From Salminus brasiliensis (taxonomy: Eukaryota > Chordata > Actinopteri > Characiformes > Bryconidae), in NCBI RefSeq assembly GCF_030463535.1, contig NC_132894.1, forward strand, positions 12,731,433 through 12,795,432: 64,000 bases of DNA, written 5' to 3'. The notes below the pieces were generated by a model. The model was not told the DNA's origin. It searched no databases and saw nothing but the letters and a program-made list of their open reading frames with translations. Every line of letters starts with the position of its first letter. The first letter of the stretch is position 1. The position numbers and the translations under genes were made by a program. Shown in pieces: positions 1 through 10,746 of the stretch.

Positions 1-950
1 GTTTGGTTTCGTTACAGTTAGACAGTCACAATATTGCGACTGGTTTCGACATAAAACGCGCATTTAGGTGGGTTCAGAGCTTTCAGTTCAGTGGCTATCA
101 ACATGGAGTCAAATAAAACATCCCAATGAGTGAACAACAATCCCAACTAGCTACAGAAAATCTCAGCATGCGGTTAAAGAGATAGAAATTGTTCCTGGAG
201 ACTGGAGATAATGACTTCAAGCTAAACATGAACGGCACTCAACGTAGTGCTGTTCGTACTTTAATCCCCTTGAATCTCCACAGCACTTAACTCGAAGCAT
301 TTTGATCTCTAGATGGAGCTGTTTATCTCTACTTCCGTGAAATACTTGGATCCGATGTGTAGCTGAGGCCCTATAAAACCCTATACAATCTACACCCCAC
401 TCAAGTGGAGATGAAGACACATATGCCACATTTAACACAGTTTAATCCTCTTATTACTTGAACACATTCTTTCTAAACAGTGGCAGTATCATTTACATGG
501 ACACAGGTCACATGGCTATCTACTTTTAGGAATGGTCATTAGGTCATTAAATGTAGTCATTGTACACTACAGACACCAACCTCTACTACACAATAAGTTG
601 ATTCAACTCAAAGAATTGAATGTATGGATCCATCAAACACCTATCGCAAAACAGTTGATGTGAGATATATCTGCTTATATGTACAACATTCAACGACTTC
701 ATTTAGTTACAGCTGCAGTGCCTGTGTTGTAAAAGAGGTTGCAAGGTTCGTAGCCAGCTTTACAGAAGAGACCAAGCTAAACTTCATCTTTAAAAATAAT
801 CCAAGCTGAACTGATCTATATTTTCCAAGCGATGTGGACCTTTTTCTGGAGCAATATTTCCTAGACAGCATTGAATACCCTTGAATGCAAGTATAAATAT
901 TGTATACTTGTTGTAATCAGTCAGAATTCTTAACCATAGTTTAGAAAAAA

Positions 951-951
951 C

Positions 952-1026
<75 letters not shown>
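951..1026. repeat. (TA)n microsatellite
   Basis: Near-perfect TA dinucleotide run of about 76 bp with one interruption near its left end. The tyrosine/isoleucine open frame across it on the minus strand is an artefact of the repeat. Confidence 0.95.
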
Positions 1027-1030
<4 letters not shown>

Positions 1031-1099
1031 TTGCACAGAAGTGAAAGCAAACTTGATTTTTGAGTGTTGATGGCAAAATGAAGTATTTCAAGGACAGAT

Positions 1100-1305
1100 T
1101 CCTAGTGGGCGCTAGTATGTTGCTATGGTATACCAGGCGGATGTGGTGCTATGAAGGTTGCAATGGTATTTCAAGAGATTGCAATGGTGTTGCTAAGGTG
1201 TTTCTAAGTGGTTCCTAGGGTGGTTGTTGCGGCAGTTGCTACAGTATTTGATTGCTATTGCGTGTTTGCTTAGGTGTTTGCCAAATGGTTGCTCCCTGTG
1301 GTTGG
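1100..1305. repeat. Degenerate GTTGCTA-rich tandem tract
   Basis: Repeated variants of TTGCTA, GTTGCAATGG and GGTTGTTGC follow each other at irregular spacing of about 10-20 bp. This resembles the GTTGCTAGG-type degenerate satellites seen in many fish genomes. The unit boundaries are too worn to define a period by eye. Confidence 0.55.
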
Positions 1306-2718
1306 TTGGGAGTTACTAATGTCTAAATGTCTAGAGTTACTAGTGTCTAAATTATTGTGACATATATTCCTATGGAGAAAAATCTATAAACTAGCTGTTG
1401 CTACATGGAAACTGCACATTTGATTACACATAGTTACATCGAACAATCTGGAGTTGGAATGGTAACCATAATAATGTTGTTGACTAAATATTCCATTTTT
1501 TTTGTGTTCGTATTCTTGTATTTTCCTGTTGGAAAGCTAAGATTACTCTTTGTTGGGAATCAGTCCACTGTGAGTGAGTGTATCTAGAGATCCTAGACTG
1601 TAACTGTTTTAGACTGTTATGCTTGCCAGCTTGCCTCTGCTTGTATGTTTATGACCCTGTAAATGGCAGATCCTGTAATGGTTGTTTTATGGGCCGGAAT
1701 GGTTACTTGGCTCAGTTTAATAAAATATCCAGCCTCTTTGCCCTTTTGAAAACACTCTAGCATAAATGTACATAGATGATATGACCCTTCAGTGCGATGA
1801 GAACACAGCTACTGCTCAAAAACAGCAGTAAACACCCCATTACCGTCATCGTTGTGTAACAGTTTGTCTGGAAGTATACACTCAGAATACATTATTGTGG
1901 CCTATCTGTGGCCTTAGTTTTGTTTTTTTGTTTTGTTTTTTTGTCTTCCAGCCCTGTTTTATCATATATTTTCCAGCCTGTTATGTATATTTACAGCTGT
2001 GTGGCATGCTGTAATGGAGCAGTGTGCACAGATGGTGCTGCAGAGTCCCTGTGCAAACATCCCTGCAAAATTAACAGCATTTACCGCAGCATTAGGATGT
2101 TTGTCCTGCATGCACCTGCACGATAAGACAAGATTATGGCATTTTATGTAACGGGGTGGTAAATCAGTAAATCCTGTGTTTTACAATATGCTACGCTTCA
2201 CTGCATAGTTTATATGGTGTGGTGAGAAGTCGTTGGCTGATATAAGCAGTCGCTGGACATCATTCCTCTCCCCTGTTAATTGTTTATTCTGTAATTTACT
2301 TATAATCCTCACCAACATTAGCTTCACAGCAGAAAGCACATTTGCGAGCAGACCCCATTTTTTAAAAGGAGAACAAACAGACAGACTGAGGACTTTAAAC
2401 AGCTGAATATGAACTAAAATACAATCAGCGATTTCATTAAATATGAAAACATTAAACATCATCATCCACAACAAGAAATAAGATAATAAATCATTCCAGC
2501 CATCAAGATCTTAACAAAAGGTCACACATAATTTCTTTCTGCTTCTGAGAGACTCTTTCAGATGACCAAAATAATGGTACCGCTCACACATCTTCACTCA
2601 AGCCAGGCAATCCATATCAACTAAAACAGTAATGACTCACTGTAACAAAAGACAGGTCAACTAAGGGGAATTTCACAAATTTTACAACAGTTTTGCAGTT
2701 AAATGAAGCTGTAAAATA

Positions 2719-2840
2719 AGTCATTCAGAGTGGTTAGATGTGAAACTTCCCACAGTCAGAATTGTTCACAGTGGTGAACAGTCACAGGAACCAAATATCT
2801 GAAGAATTCAATGTCTCTAAAAGCTCACAGAAATTCATTT
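2719..2840. repeat. Dispersed repeat, copy 1 (related copies at 51.3 and 61.85 kb)
   Basis: The segment runs from CATTCAGAGTGGTTAGATG through AATTGTTCACAGTGG and CAGGAACCAAATATCTGAAG to CTCTAAAAGCTCAC. A closely related string occurs near 61848-61965, and a shorter one near 51320-51420. The shared order of these blocks over about 110 bp shows a dispersed repeat family. No coding capacity or terminal repeat is evident, so the class is unknown. Confidence 0.6.
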
Positions 2841-3754
2841 AACAGAATAGTGCTGAACATATACATACTGCTGCACACCTGAAACGTTGTTTTATGACAG
2901 GTTTGGGATGAAGCATATTTTTTCAAATACATACAGGGTAGAAGAGGCACATGCAGGGTGCAGTAAGGCAAATTATACCACAGTTAGTTCCGAATTCACA
3001 ACGTGATTGGCTGAGTGATAATATCTTACAATAACGACACTCCAAGCTCATCTCTGTAAGTATAAGTCCGCCTGACTTGCCTGTAACCTTGTCAAAAGCC
3101 AGCGAGTGACAACAACTAACCCAAACACACTGATGAACCTTTAAACCAGACAGAGTTTGACAGCTGTCATGCTTCTACAGAGGACCACTGCTTTTACTAA
3201 AGGACCCTTATGGAGTCCTCTTTTTAAAAAGTGTATGCACTCTTTAAAAATAGGGTTCTTCAAGGGCCCTTTAGATAAGTAGAACTATAATAACTCAAAG
3301 AACAATGCTTACATTTTTTTTCACGATTAAAGGATTCTCCACAATGCACCAGAAAACACTCTGTAGAGGTTTTCCAATATGGGTCCCAGTCTTATTGAAA
3401 GTCAAAGATGTAAATGATGTAAAGCCTTCCCAAACAAGTAGAGTAGAGGAAGCAAAGGGAAGACAAACTCTCTATTAATACCACTGATTTCAAAAGAGAG
3501 TTGGAGAAGTAGATGGGAACTAAATTTTACACATATAGTATATCATCATGTTAAAACCTTGTAAATCTATTTATTTTATTTACTTTTTTTTTTTTTTTTA
3601 CCATTTTTATCTGGCAATTTGATGATGAATAGACCAATAGAAATATTCTTTATAATAATAATTACTTGGAATGAAGCTCTTTTACATTGACTTCTATTGA
3701 GGGTTTTTTCCTTCTCCTGTAAAGGTGCTACTGCGCCACAGTGACAAAATATAT

Positions 3755-4029
3755 ACAGCTCCGGAAAAATGAAAGAGACCACCCTACATTATCAGTTTCT
3801 CTGGTTTTAATATTTATAGGCAATGTGTTTAGGGAAATTAACATTTGCGTTGTATTTCATAAACCATGGACCTATTTCCCCTAAATTCTAAATAAAAATT
3901 CATAGTCTGCAAATTCAGGTACCTCAGCTTTGTTTGGTGAAATGACTGGAACAAATTGGCTGCCACACACATAAGCAAGATGCAAATTTAAGAAAAAAAA
4001 ATAAGCAGTATGTTTTTTCCCAGAGCTGT
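3755..4029. mobile_element. Internally deleted Tc1-type element with AGCTCTGG termini
   Basis: The left end ACAGCTCCGGAAAAATG and the right end TTTTTCCCAGAGCTGT are inverted repeats (ACAGCTCtGGgAAAAA). The flanks are TATAT on the left and AGATATAT on the right, consistent with a TA target. The roughly 275-bp interior has no transposase frame, so this is a non-autonomous derivative. The terminal sequence matches the fish Tc1-like family I know with AGCTCTGGAAAAA ends. Confidence 0.7.
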
Positions 4030-4049
4030 AGATATATACATAATAACGA

Positions 4050-4315
4050 CACATTTATTTAAAACAAGGTTCATTAAGGGTTCTTTAGTAAAGGCAATTG
4101 CTCAAAAACTCAAAAAAATACTTGAATGCCTAAAAGGTTCTCTGCCTGGTTAAATGGTTCTTCAAATACAGAGGAAACAAGAAATACAAGAAATACAAAG
4201 AAAACCTCATTTAGATGGTTCAAAGAATGGTATATACAGGATTCTATATTGTAGAAGAAGTACAAAAAAACCCTTTTAAGTACTATACAGAACTCTTTTT
4301 GCTAAAAGTGTACTG
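4050..4315. repeat. GGTTCTT-rich palindromic repeat remnant
   Basis: Phrases such as AAGGGTTCTTTAGTAAAGG, AAAAGGTTCTCTGCCTGG and AAATGGTTCTTC are interspersed with complementary forms such as AGAACTCTTTTTGC. Similar material lies at about 3195-3370 and 31740-32120, and a well-kept hairpin copy is at 48595-48736. I read these as degenerate members of one foldback MITE family. Confidence 0.5.
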
Positions 4316-4769
4316 TGCCCAATGTAATTTCACAGCTCTTATCAATGGATTTGAAAAGAAATACTGACATTGGACAGTGTAAGCAATGCATTCCAAAAGC
4401 CACATAGGACTATTGTCACACTATGAATCACACTAATTGCTGCCTATTGGTTTTCATTCAGTTTTAGCATTATTTTAGACTAATTCTCTAAACCCGACTG
4501 GTAAACGTATATCGTTCTAATCAGTTTTAAAGTAACACAGTAGTACTTAAAGAGTAAAACAACATGAAAGAAGTCTCTGTAACACTAAAGAACTGTAACA
4601 CTTTCTGATTGGAAGCTTCAGCTCACAGTGCTTGTCACAGTGAGTCAGCGGGGTGAGGTAGAAGTCTTTTCTTCTCCTTTGCAGTCTCATCCGCATGATA
4701 TGAGGGTATTGTGATGAGCTTTTCTCACTCCAGCAGTGTCTTCAGTCAGTCTGACATGAGGCACCCTTT

Positions 4770-5180
4770 CTTTTTATCAGATATAGCTACCATAGAGGTG
4801 CACTTTGGAGGTTCACAATTACTGACTCATCCGGTGCTGCACAATGTGTCCGCCACCCTCTACCCCACCTGTTAATGGAAAGGGACGACCAGAGGACCAC
4901 AGGATCTGCTGACCCAGATATGGCCAACATGGCAGTGTCACTGACATGGTAGGCTAACATGTGTTCCACTGGTACATTTTGTACTTTTCCATATTTCAGT
5001 AATACCAGTGGGTTAAGCCTGTCAATCCAGTCAGCAGTCCAGTCCTCTGACCACTGATGATGCGTTCAGACTGTTCCACTACTCAAATAATGTCTGGTCA
5101 CTCGTGGTCACAGGGTGGTCCCTTTGCATTGATAGATAGATGAGGAAGATGCTGTCTGACAAGATATGTAGAAACAGATG
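4770..5180. repeat. Worn copy of the TIR repeat family seen at 12.2 and 26.9 kb
   Basis: Blocks such as GCAGTGTCACTGACATGGT, GTCACTCGTGGTCACAGGG and GACCACTGATGATG correspond to pieces of the better preserved copies at 12213-12835 and 26872-27395. The minus-strand open frame inside it (4787-4969) has no recognisable product. Confidence 0.45.
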
Positions 5181-5631
5181 GGGTACAGTCACTAACTGTA
5201 TACCTACAAAGTCAGGGCTGTTTCTGGGCCAGGTTTTATCCTAATTTTAGGTCCAGTCTTGACTGGTAGAGGGAGTGTTCAGTGTGATGCTTGCTCTACC
5301 ACTGATTGAAAAATCATATTTGTGCCAAGACACTTTTGGGAAAGCCAGTGGGATCCTACTTGATCCCACTTTATCCTACCGGGAGCCCCAGACCACCCTG
5401 GTTTATTATTCCAAAACTAAGATAAACATAATGAAACACATTATCATGACTCTGACAAATGATGTATATACGCATTCAAGGTGCCTCTGCTGGCATGGGG
5501 GGCCCTAAGCAACTGCTTTCATTCCTTATAGCAAGAACAAGCCCAGAGCAAAGTGCATCAACAGGTTGACGCTGAAATAATGGCAAACGGGTGTACCTAA
5601 TAAACTGTCAAACTCAGCACATTCATCCAGG

Positions 5632-6198
5632 TTATGTATCATCATGCGAGGGGCTTAGTGGGATGGTATCATCTCCTATTGAAGACGAGTGACAGGATAA
5701 ATGGCCATCATTTGCAAAGTCGGTGGGCTCTGATGGGTGGTGCATGACTGCGGGCGAGTGGGTGGGGCTTGAGTGACGGGAGGAGCACGGGGAGTTGGTT
5801 GGACTGAGCTGAATGGCAGTGGTGTCCTGCAGTGTGTGCTCACTAGCCTCCATCTCAAACGCAGTGCCGGCCGCTCTCATCAGCCCCCAGTGGTTCTGCC
5901 CGTTGGCCTTGCGTGACGGGTGGGCAGCTGGCTGGCGGCTGCACGCGCAGCATGCCCCGAAAAACGACAGTGCCACCAGCAACAGGAGAGGCCCGATGAT
6001 GATGGGTGGGTTGTTCAGGGGCAGCATCTTGGTAAAACCGAAAGCCCCCACCAGAGTGATATTGATGCCCGCCAGCATGATGCAAAGTCCACATGCACAG
6101 CACAGGGCTGGGGACGGGTGGCCCTGCACACGCAGAAGCCTCCTCTGTCCAGATTTCCTCACCGGGGCCACATGTGGGCTTTTATCAGAGCAGATCAT
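5632..6198 (-). CDS. tmem275: Transmembrane protein 275, two-pass membrane protein
   Basis: A single coding exon encodes 188 aa starting at the ATG whose A is at 6198. A longer reading would begin at a GTG at 6207, unlikely in a vertebrate. The N-terminus is basic. A first hydrophobic segment at about residues 31-53 begins PALCCACGLC, and a second is at about 65-86, ending in a Cys-rich FFGACCACS. A long tail rich in Ser, Pro, His and Thr follows. No function is established for this family as far as I know. The call rests on the paired Cys-rich membrane segments and on position: human TMEM275 lies beside KNCN and MKNK1 at 1p33, and here the next gene on the same strand is mknk1. A pyrimidine-rich acceptor ends at 6249, so the 5' UTR is spliced, probably from an exon near 9.1 kb. 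I could not find kncn between the two. Confidence 0.75.
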   Translation of the reverse strand: MICSDKSPHVAPVRKSGQRRLLRVQGHPSPALCCACGLCIMLAGINITLVGAFGFTKMLPLNNPPIIIGPLLLLVALSFFGACCACSRQPAAHPSRKANGQNHWGLMRAAGTAFEMEASEHTLQDTTAIQLSPTNSPCSSRHSSPTHSPAVMHHPSEPTDFANDGHLSCHSSSIGDDTIPLSPSHDDT

Positions 6199-6679
6199 CT
6201 TTTCCACAAGATGTCCTTACCGTCTCAGCTTTTACTGTTTTAAGGTGTCTAGGAGAGAAAGATAGTAAGAGAGAGGGAAAATGATAGCCAGAGACAAACA
6301 GACAGCAGATAGTGCTGAGCGATACGTCAGCTATACCGGTATACCAGTAATAAACCAGTTTGAGAAATGAAAACAGGCAAAGAATGGTACTTTGTTAGGA
6401 ACAGAAATATCCTCGTATCCTAACTGTTCCATAACAGAAATCTTCTTTTGAAATCTGTTACTTATTAATAATGTTATTTTTAGGTTATGTGCAGTCACTT
6501 ACTTGTTTGTCTTATATCTCCAAACTCTCAAATATATTTGGTTACATCTTGTATCATTTTATTCAGTGTTTTATTCATTTCTAAGCCCTGTTTTTGCTAC
6601 AGGATTTTATGTATGTCAAGATATTATACTGAAGCATTCTGAATTATGATTTTCATTACACCCTAAAGTTTGGTAATTA

Positions 6680-7698
6680 CACTGTATTGCCAAAAGTATT
6701 TGCTCGCCTGCCTTTGCATGCATATGAACTTGAGTGACATCCCATTCTTAATCTATAGGGTGGATGGGAATTTTTGACCTTTCTTCCAAAAGCACTTTCG
6801 TGAGGCCAGACACTGATGTTGGACGAGAAGGCCTGGCTTGCAGTCTCCGCTCCCGAAGGTGTTCTATCGGGTTGAGGTCAGGCAAGTTCTTCTACACCAG
6901 ACCTGCTCATCCATGTCTTTATGGACCTTGCTGTGTGCACTGGTGCACAGCCATATTGGAACAGGAATGGGCCATCCCCAAACGGTTCCCGCACAGTTGG
7001 GAGCATGAAATTGACCAAAAGTTCTTGGTATGCTGAAGCATTAAGAGTTCATTTCACTGTAACTCAGGGCTCCAACTCCTGAAAAACAACCCCACACCAT
7101 AATCCCCCCTCCACCAAACTTTACATTTGGCACAATGCAGTCAGACAAGACCGTTCTCCTAGCAACTGCCAAACCCAGACTCGGCCATCGGATTGCCAGA
7201 CGGAGAAGCATGATTCGTCATGCCAGAGCACACCAGAGTGGTGGCTCAGAGGTTAGAGTTCTGGACTATTGATGACAGGGTTGTGGGTTCGATACCTGGG
7301 TGAGTTAAATGACAGATATGTGCATAATAATAATAATAATAATAATAATAATGTATAATTATATAATGCATAGTGCTTGGTGATGTAATGTTTGGATGCA
7401 GCTGCTCAGCCATGGAAACCCATTCCTTGAAGCTCTCTATGCACTGTTACTAATTGATTGAGCTAATCTGAAGGCCACGTGAAGTTTGGAGGTCTGTAGC
7501 AATTGACTCTGCAGAAAGTTGGCAACCCCTGCGCACAATGCACCTCAGCATCCGCTGACCCTTCTCTGTCATTTAATGTTTGTAGAAGCAGTCTGCATTC
7601 CTAGGTGCTTGGTTCTATACACCCGTGACCATAGAATTGATTGGAACACCTGAATTCAATTATTTGGATGAATGTGTGAATACTTTTGGCAATATGGT
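6680..7698 (-). mobile_element. Degenerate Tc1-like DNA transposon, transposase on minus strand
   Basis: The ends are inverted repeats: TATTGCCAAAAGTATT near 6685 and AATACTTTTGGCAATA near 7694. In between, the minus strand matches the order of a Tc1-like transposase in pieces, with fragments corresponding to the SDE region (plus strand TCTGGCAATCC-type text near 7185) and the PDLNPIEHL region (near 6865, GTGTTCTATCGGGTTGAGG). The copy is about 1 kb, has stops and deletions, and is interrupted by a SINE. It cannot encode an active enzyme. Confidence 0.8.
7239..7352 (+). mobile_element. tRNA-derived SINE inside the Tc1 relic
   Basis: TGGTGGCTCAGAGGTTAGAG resembles a pol III A box. GGTTCGATACC at 7286-7296 fits the B-box consensus. 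The unit ends in an (ATA/TAA)n tail at 7324-7352, as many tRNA-derived fish SINEs do. Tc1-like sequence flanks it on both sides, so it inserted after the transposon. The expected Tc1 sequence at the junction is partly missing. Confidence 0.65.
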
Positions 7699-8610
7699 GG
7701 TGACGTATTCAGAAGTGCTGTAAGGTAAAGTAGGCCCCCAAAAAATGTTGTTTATTTTACGATTTTACCAGCAACATCTAAAACAATAGTCAATTTGGAT
7801 AGTAAATAAAAAGGCCATATTTGGCCAGCAGAAATAAAAACCCATGGTTCCCAGACACCACTACTAAGTTGGTAAAAAAATAATGACTCTGTTTACATCT
7901 CAAATACTGAATCAGTTTGAAAAACTGGTGGAATTCCCCCTTTATTTGGAGTGATTTAACAGAAAATTTACAGAAACCAGTCCAGTCAGAACCAGCTGTG
8001 TGAACTCTGCGACATTCTTGTAGTACAGAAATGGATATTGATAGGCAGGAATTATGGGGTTATTATAATGCAACATTAAATGTCATCTGCAGCGTGATTA
8101 ATTCGGGTGGTACTGGAAAATAAACATCAACACCGCCCAGCAGTAGCAGCAAATGAAAAAAGAATATGGGGGGGCAGAATTAATGAATGAGCAGAGCAGT
8201 GGAACAGCATTTGCTGCTGTTCTAATATCCATCCTGTTGTTTGTTGTGTCATTTTAGCTGGAGAGCTCATGGGAGGAGATATTCAATTAGTGCAGCCAGG
8301 TCCAGATGACTGTGATGATGAGAAGCTTTGGAAGGGGACAAATGTACTGTGCTATATAACTTTATTACTTGGTATGTTCATGGACATGTTTCTTTTTTAT
8401 CCTGGTTTGTCCAACAAATACCTGTTTAAGGAATTTACAAGGAATAAACGAGGGCTAGGGATACAGTTTTACAAAGGTTGGACTCAAACATGCTCCACTG
8501 TGCACACACTGAAAAACATGTACTGCTTTAATGAGCAAGACAGGAAGACTTTAGGAAGATCACCAGCCGCTGAAAAAAAGGGTTTCATAATATAATAATG
8601 AGAAATAGTT

Positions 8611-8613
<3 letters not shown>

Positions 8614-8667
<54 letters not shown>

Positions 8668-8674
8668 TTTTTTT
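8614..8674. repeat. (TA)n followed by poly-T
   Basis: A TA run of about 35 bp passes directly into about 24 T residues. This is low-complexity sequence. Confidence 0.9.
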
Positions 8675-8857
8675 AAATAAGAAAAAATACTTTTAACCAT
8701 ACAATTATAGGCTAATTTTTAACAGTGTAAATATGGAAACTGTTCCATAATGGCAGATAATGTTATAATCATTGCCTCTATTCATGTTAGCTACTATTTT
8801 TAGCAGTTGTCTGAGCTGTATGATCAGAAAACATTAAAATAAGCTAAATTGTAAATA

Positions 8858-8896
8858 ATGAATAAATAAATAAATAAATAAATAAGTAAGTAAATG
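8858..8896. repeat. (AAAT)n tetranucleotide repeat
   Basis: About eight AATA/TAAA units end in two TAAG variants. Confidence 0.9.
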
Positions 8897-8977
8897 AACA
8901 ACTTTATGCGTTTTTTAAGTTTTTTAACTCTTCAAACCAACAACGAAGACCACGATGACCACCTGTGAGCTTAAAAA

Positions 8978-8995
8978 CTCCCCCCCCCCCCCCCT
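8978..8995. repeat. Poly-C run
   Basis: A run of about 15 C residues, then TCCCG. It sits just upstream of the GC-rich promoter-like segment at 9.08-9.33 kb. Confidence 0.85.
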
Positions 8996-9077
8996 CCCGT
9001 TAGACTGAATAAAAATACATACATTTATCATCATCACTGTCCGCTAAAAACGACACTGCACCAAGAACTGATGTCCA

Positions 9078-9330
9078 CTCACCACACTGCTGGGGCTAAG
9101 TTCCAGTTTCTTTCCGCTTCTAAGATCGTGTACCAACTCCCAGCGACCCGCACCATGTTGTGGCTTCATCCAACGCGATGTTTTCCTTCCACCGGTTTTC
9201 TGACAGAGTCCGTTTTCCTGGTCTAGGATTGGCTGTTAACCTCCCCCGCCTGCGCTCCGATTGGCTGGTAATTCACACACGCAGGCGCAGAAGGCGGAGC
9301 TTTACGGAAAACGGGCGAGGAAACAAAAAT
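9078..9330 (-). promoter_or_regulatory. tmem275: Likely tmem275 promoter and non-coding first exon
   Basis: The segment is locally GC- and CpG-rich. It has two ATTGG motifs (CCAAT boxes on the minus strand) near 9229 and 9260, separated by CTCCCCCGCCTGCGC. On the minus strand, downstream of them, GCAGTGTG is followed by GTGAGTGG near 9085-9078, a good donor. This fits a first exon of about 100 bp spliced to the acceptor at 6249. A plus-strand transcript cannot be excluded. Confidence 0.5.
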
Positions 9331-9399
9331 CCCCACAGTTGTCTACAACCAACCTCACTGAATCCAGCTGGATAACTGATGGGGTGATTTTTTAACCTA

Positions 9400-10700
9400 A
9401 CGGGGCGCTATAATCTCAGCAATATCTAATTGCTAATAATATCGCGTACAGCCTTCTTTAAATATAATATTTGATAAGATAAAGGTCTGTCCTTTAGGTC
9501 GCATGTTTTAAGGCCAGATTCCCAACAACAAAATCAAGGCTACAAATGGGCTAAAAATCAGCCAGCCATCTGGATGAGAGACTTAAAGACAAACATTCTG
9601 ATTACTTCCTTCTTGCTATTTTTGTCTTTGCCAAAGACGTCAGCAGTGCTTTATAGCCAACTTACTGCCTCCAATACACATGAGCTTTTCTCTTTGTCTT
9701 CTGTGGAGAATCATGAATAACCAAAACTTCTCTTTTTCATTCACAGCAGTGCAGAAGAATTAGGCATTGGATCTTGTTTCCTTACATGAGCATGAAAGAC
9801 AAGTCTTCACTGAGAGAAGGGCTCAAGCTTGGGACCACACCACTTTTTCTGCATAGATAAAGTTTCTGCCACTTTGTTATCATAGGAATTTGAATTCAAC
9901 TCACCAAACAACAGCATTAAAAAGGGTTCTGTATAACACCTGGTGGTTACTGGTAAAGCAGTGTCTGGGTTTTACCATCGTGTTAGATACCATTCTCTGG
10001 GTGCATGGGTCACATCATAAGATGTCAAAAGAACATGGTTTATAGAAATCTTGGATTTTTAAAGTGCGTTTATGAGTCGTTTCTTTCTAAGCTGTGTTGT
10101 CCTTAGAATGTAACTGGTTACAGCTTAACACTCTACAAACGAATCTCCACTAATGCATTTGTGTCACTGTTGTCTGCAGCACCTGACCTGAGTTTAGGTC
10201 AGTGTGCACCAGTTGTTAAGATGATGTGTCTTTTCAACTTCACAAGTAGCATTTCTTAGAGCTTTCTTGAGAAATTCTTGTTCTGTATTCTCTTCTTCAC
10301 TGAGGTTTTTATGTGTTGCACCTCTTTACATGCACTGTGCGTTTCTAGGCCAATCCTGAACAGGGCAGGTGACAGGCCTCTGCCTCTGGTGTCCTTTGCT
10401 TGTGTCCATTTCTCCTTCCATCCTCTGAAATGCAGAACTCACATTTGTTTCTTCCATCCCAAATAACCCACAGGCGTAGATCACTATGGTCTGAAATCTG
10501 CCTGGGAGTGGATGTTAATGGCGCTAATGGTGATGATGAGTCATTTAGTTATTGTTAGAGAAACTGAATAAAAATAATAGCTCTCGTTCATATTCTTGTA
10601 TCTTTTGTTCCTTACAAGTACTTGGCTGTCCCACAGTCATCATGCTGTACCGATTGGAACAAATGTTACTTCAATAAGTGTAAGTTCTTTAACAGGTGCA
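9400..10700. other. No gene seen
   Basis: AT-rich single-copy-looking sequence without exon signatures. The short plus-strand open frame at 10278-10466 has no recognisable product and no splice context. Confidence 0.5.
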
Positions 10701-10746
10701 ACTTTGAAGTACACTCATGGCTTTGAAGTAGACTCAAAGTCTTAGA

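Larger units (their letters stand above)
1..5400. other. Gene-free left flank with dispersed repeats
   Basis: I find no exon chain or recognisable protein here on either strand. The short open frames (60-97 codons) have no domain-like composition and no splice context. The stretch holds a TA microsatellite, a GTTGCTA-rich tract, a dispersed repeat near 2.7 kb, a Tc1-type internally deleted element near 3.75-4.03 kb, fragments rich in GGTTCTT, and a worn copy of a TIR repeat near 4.8-5.2 kb, listed separately. The rest is AT-rich and unremarkable. Confidence 0.6.
6199..9077 (-). other. tmem275: tmem275 5' UTR end and probable first intron
   Basis: The minus strand reads TTTCTCTCCTAG then ACACC at 6260-6248, a good acceptor about 50 bp before the tmem275 start codon. 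A GTGAGT donor on the same strand lies near 9083-9078. The interval between them has no exon I can support and contains a Tc1-like relic with a SINE inside, plus microsatellites. That both sites belong to one transcript is inference. Confidence 0.45.

Noticed and set aside
5813-6265. 150-codon plus-strand frame opposite tmem275
   Set aside because: Shadow of the GC-rich tmem275 exon; the minus frame has the conserved membrane segments and the splice acceptor.
8269-8595. 108-codon frame beginning MGGDIQLVQPGPDDCDDEKL
   Set aside because: No family recognised, no splice or promoter context, and the end runs into low-complexity DNA. I considered kinocilin, but the expected paired hydrophobic segments and sequence are absent.
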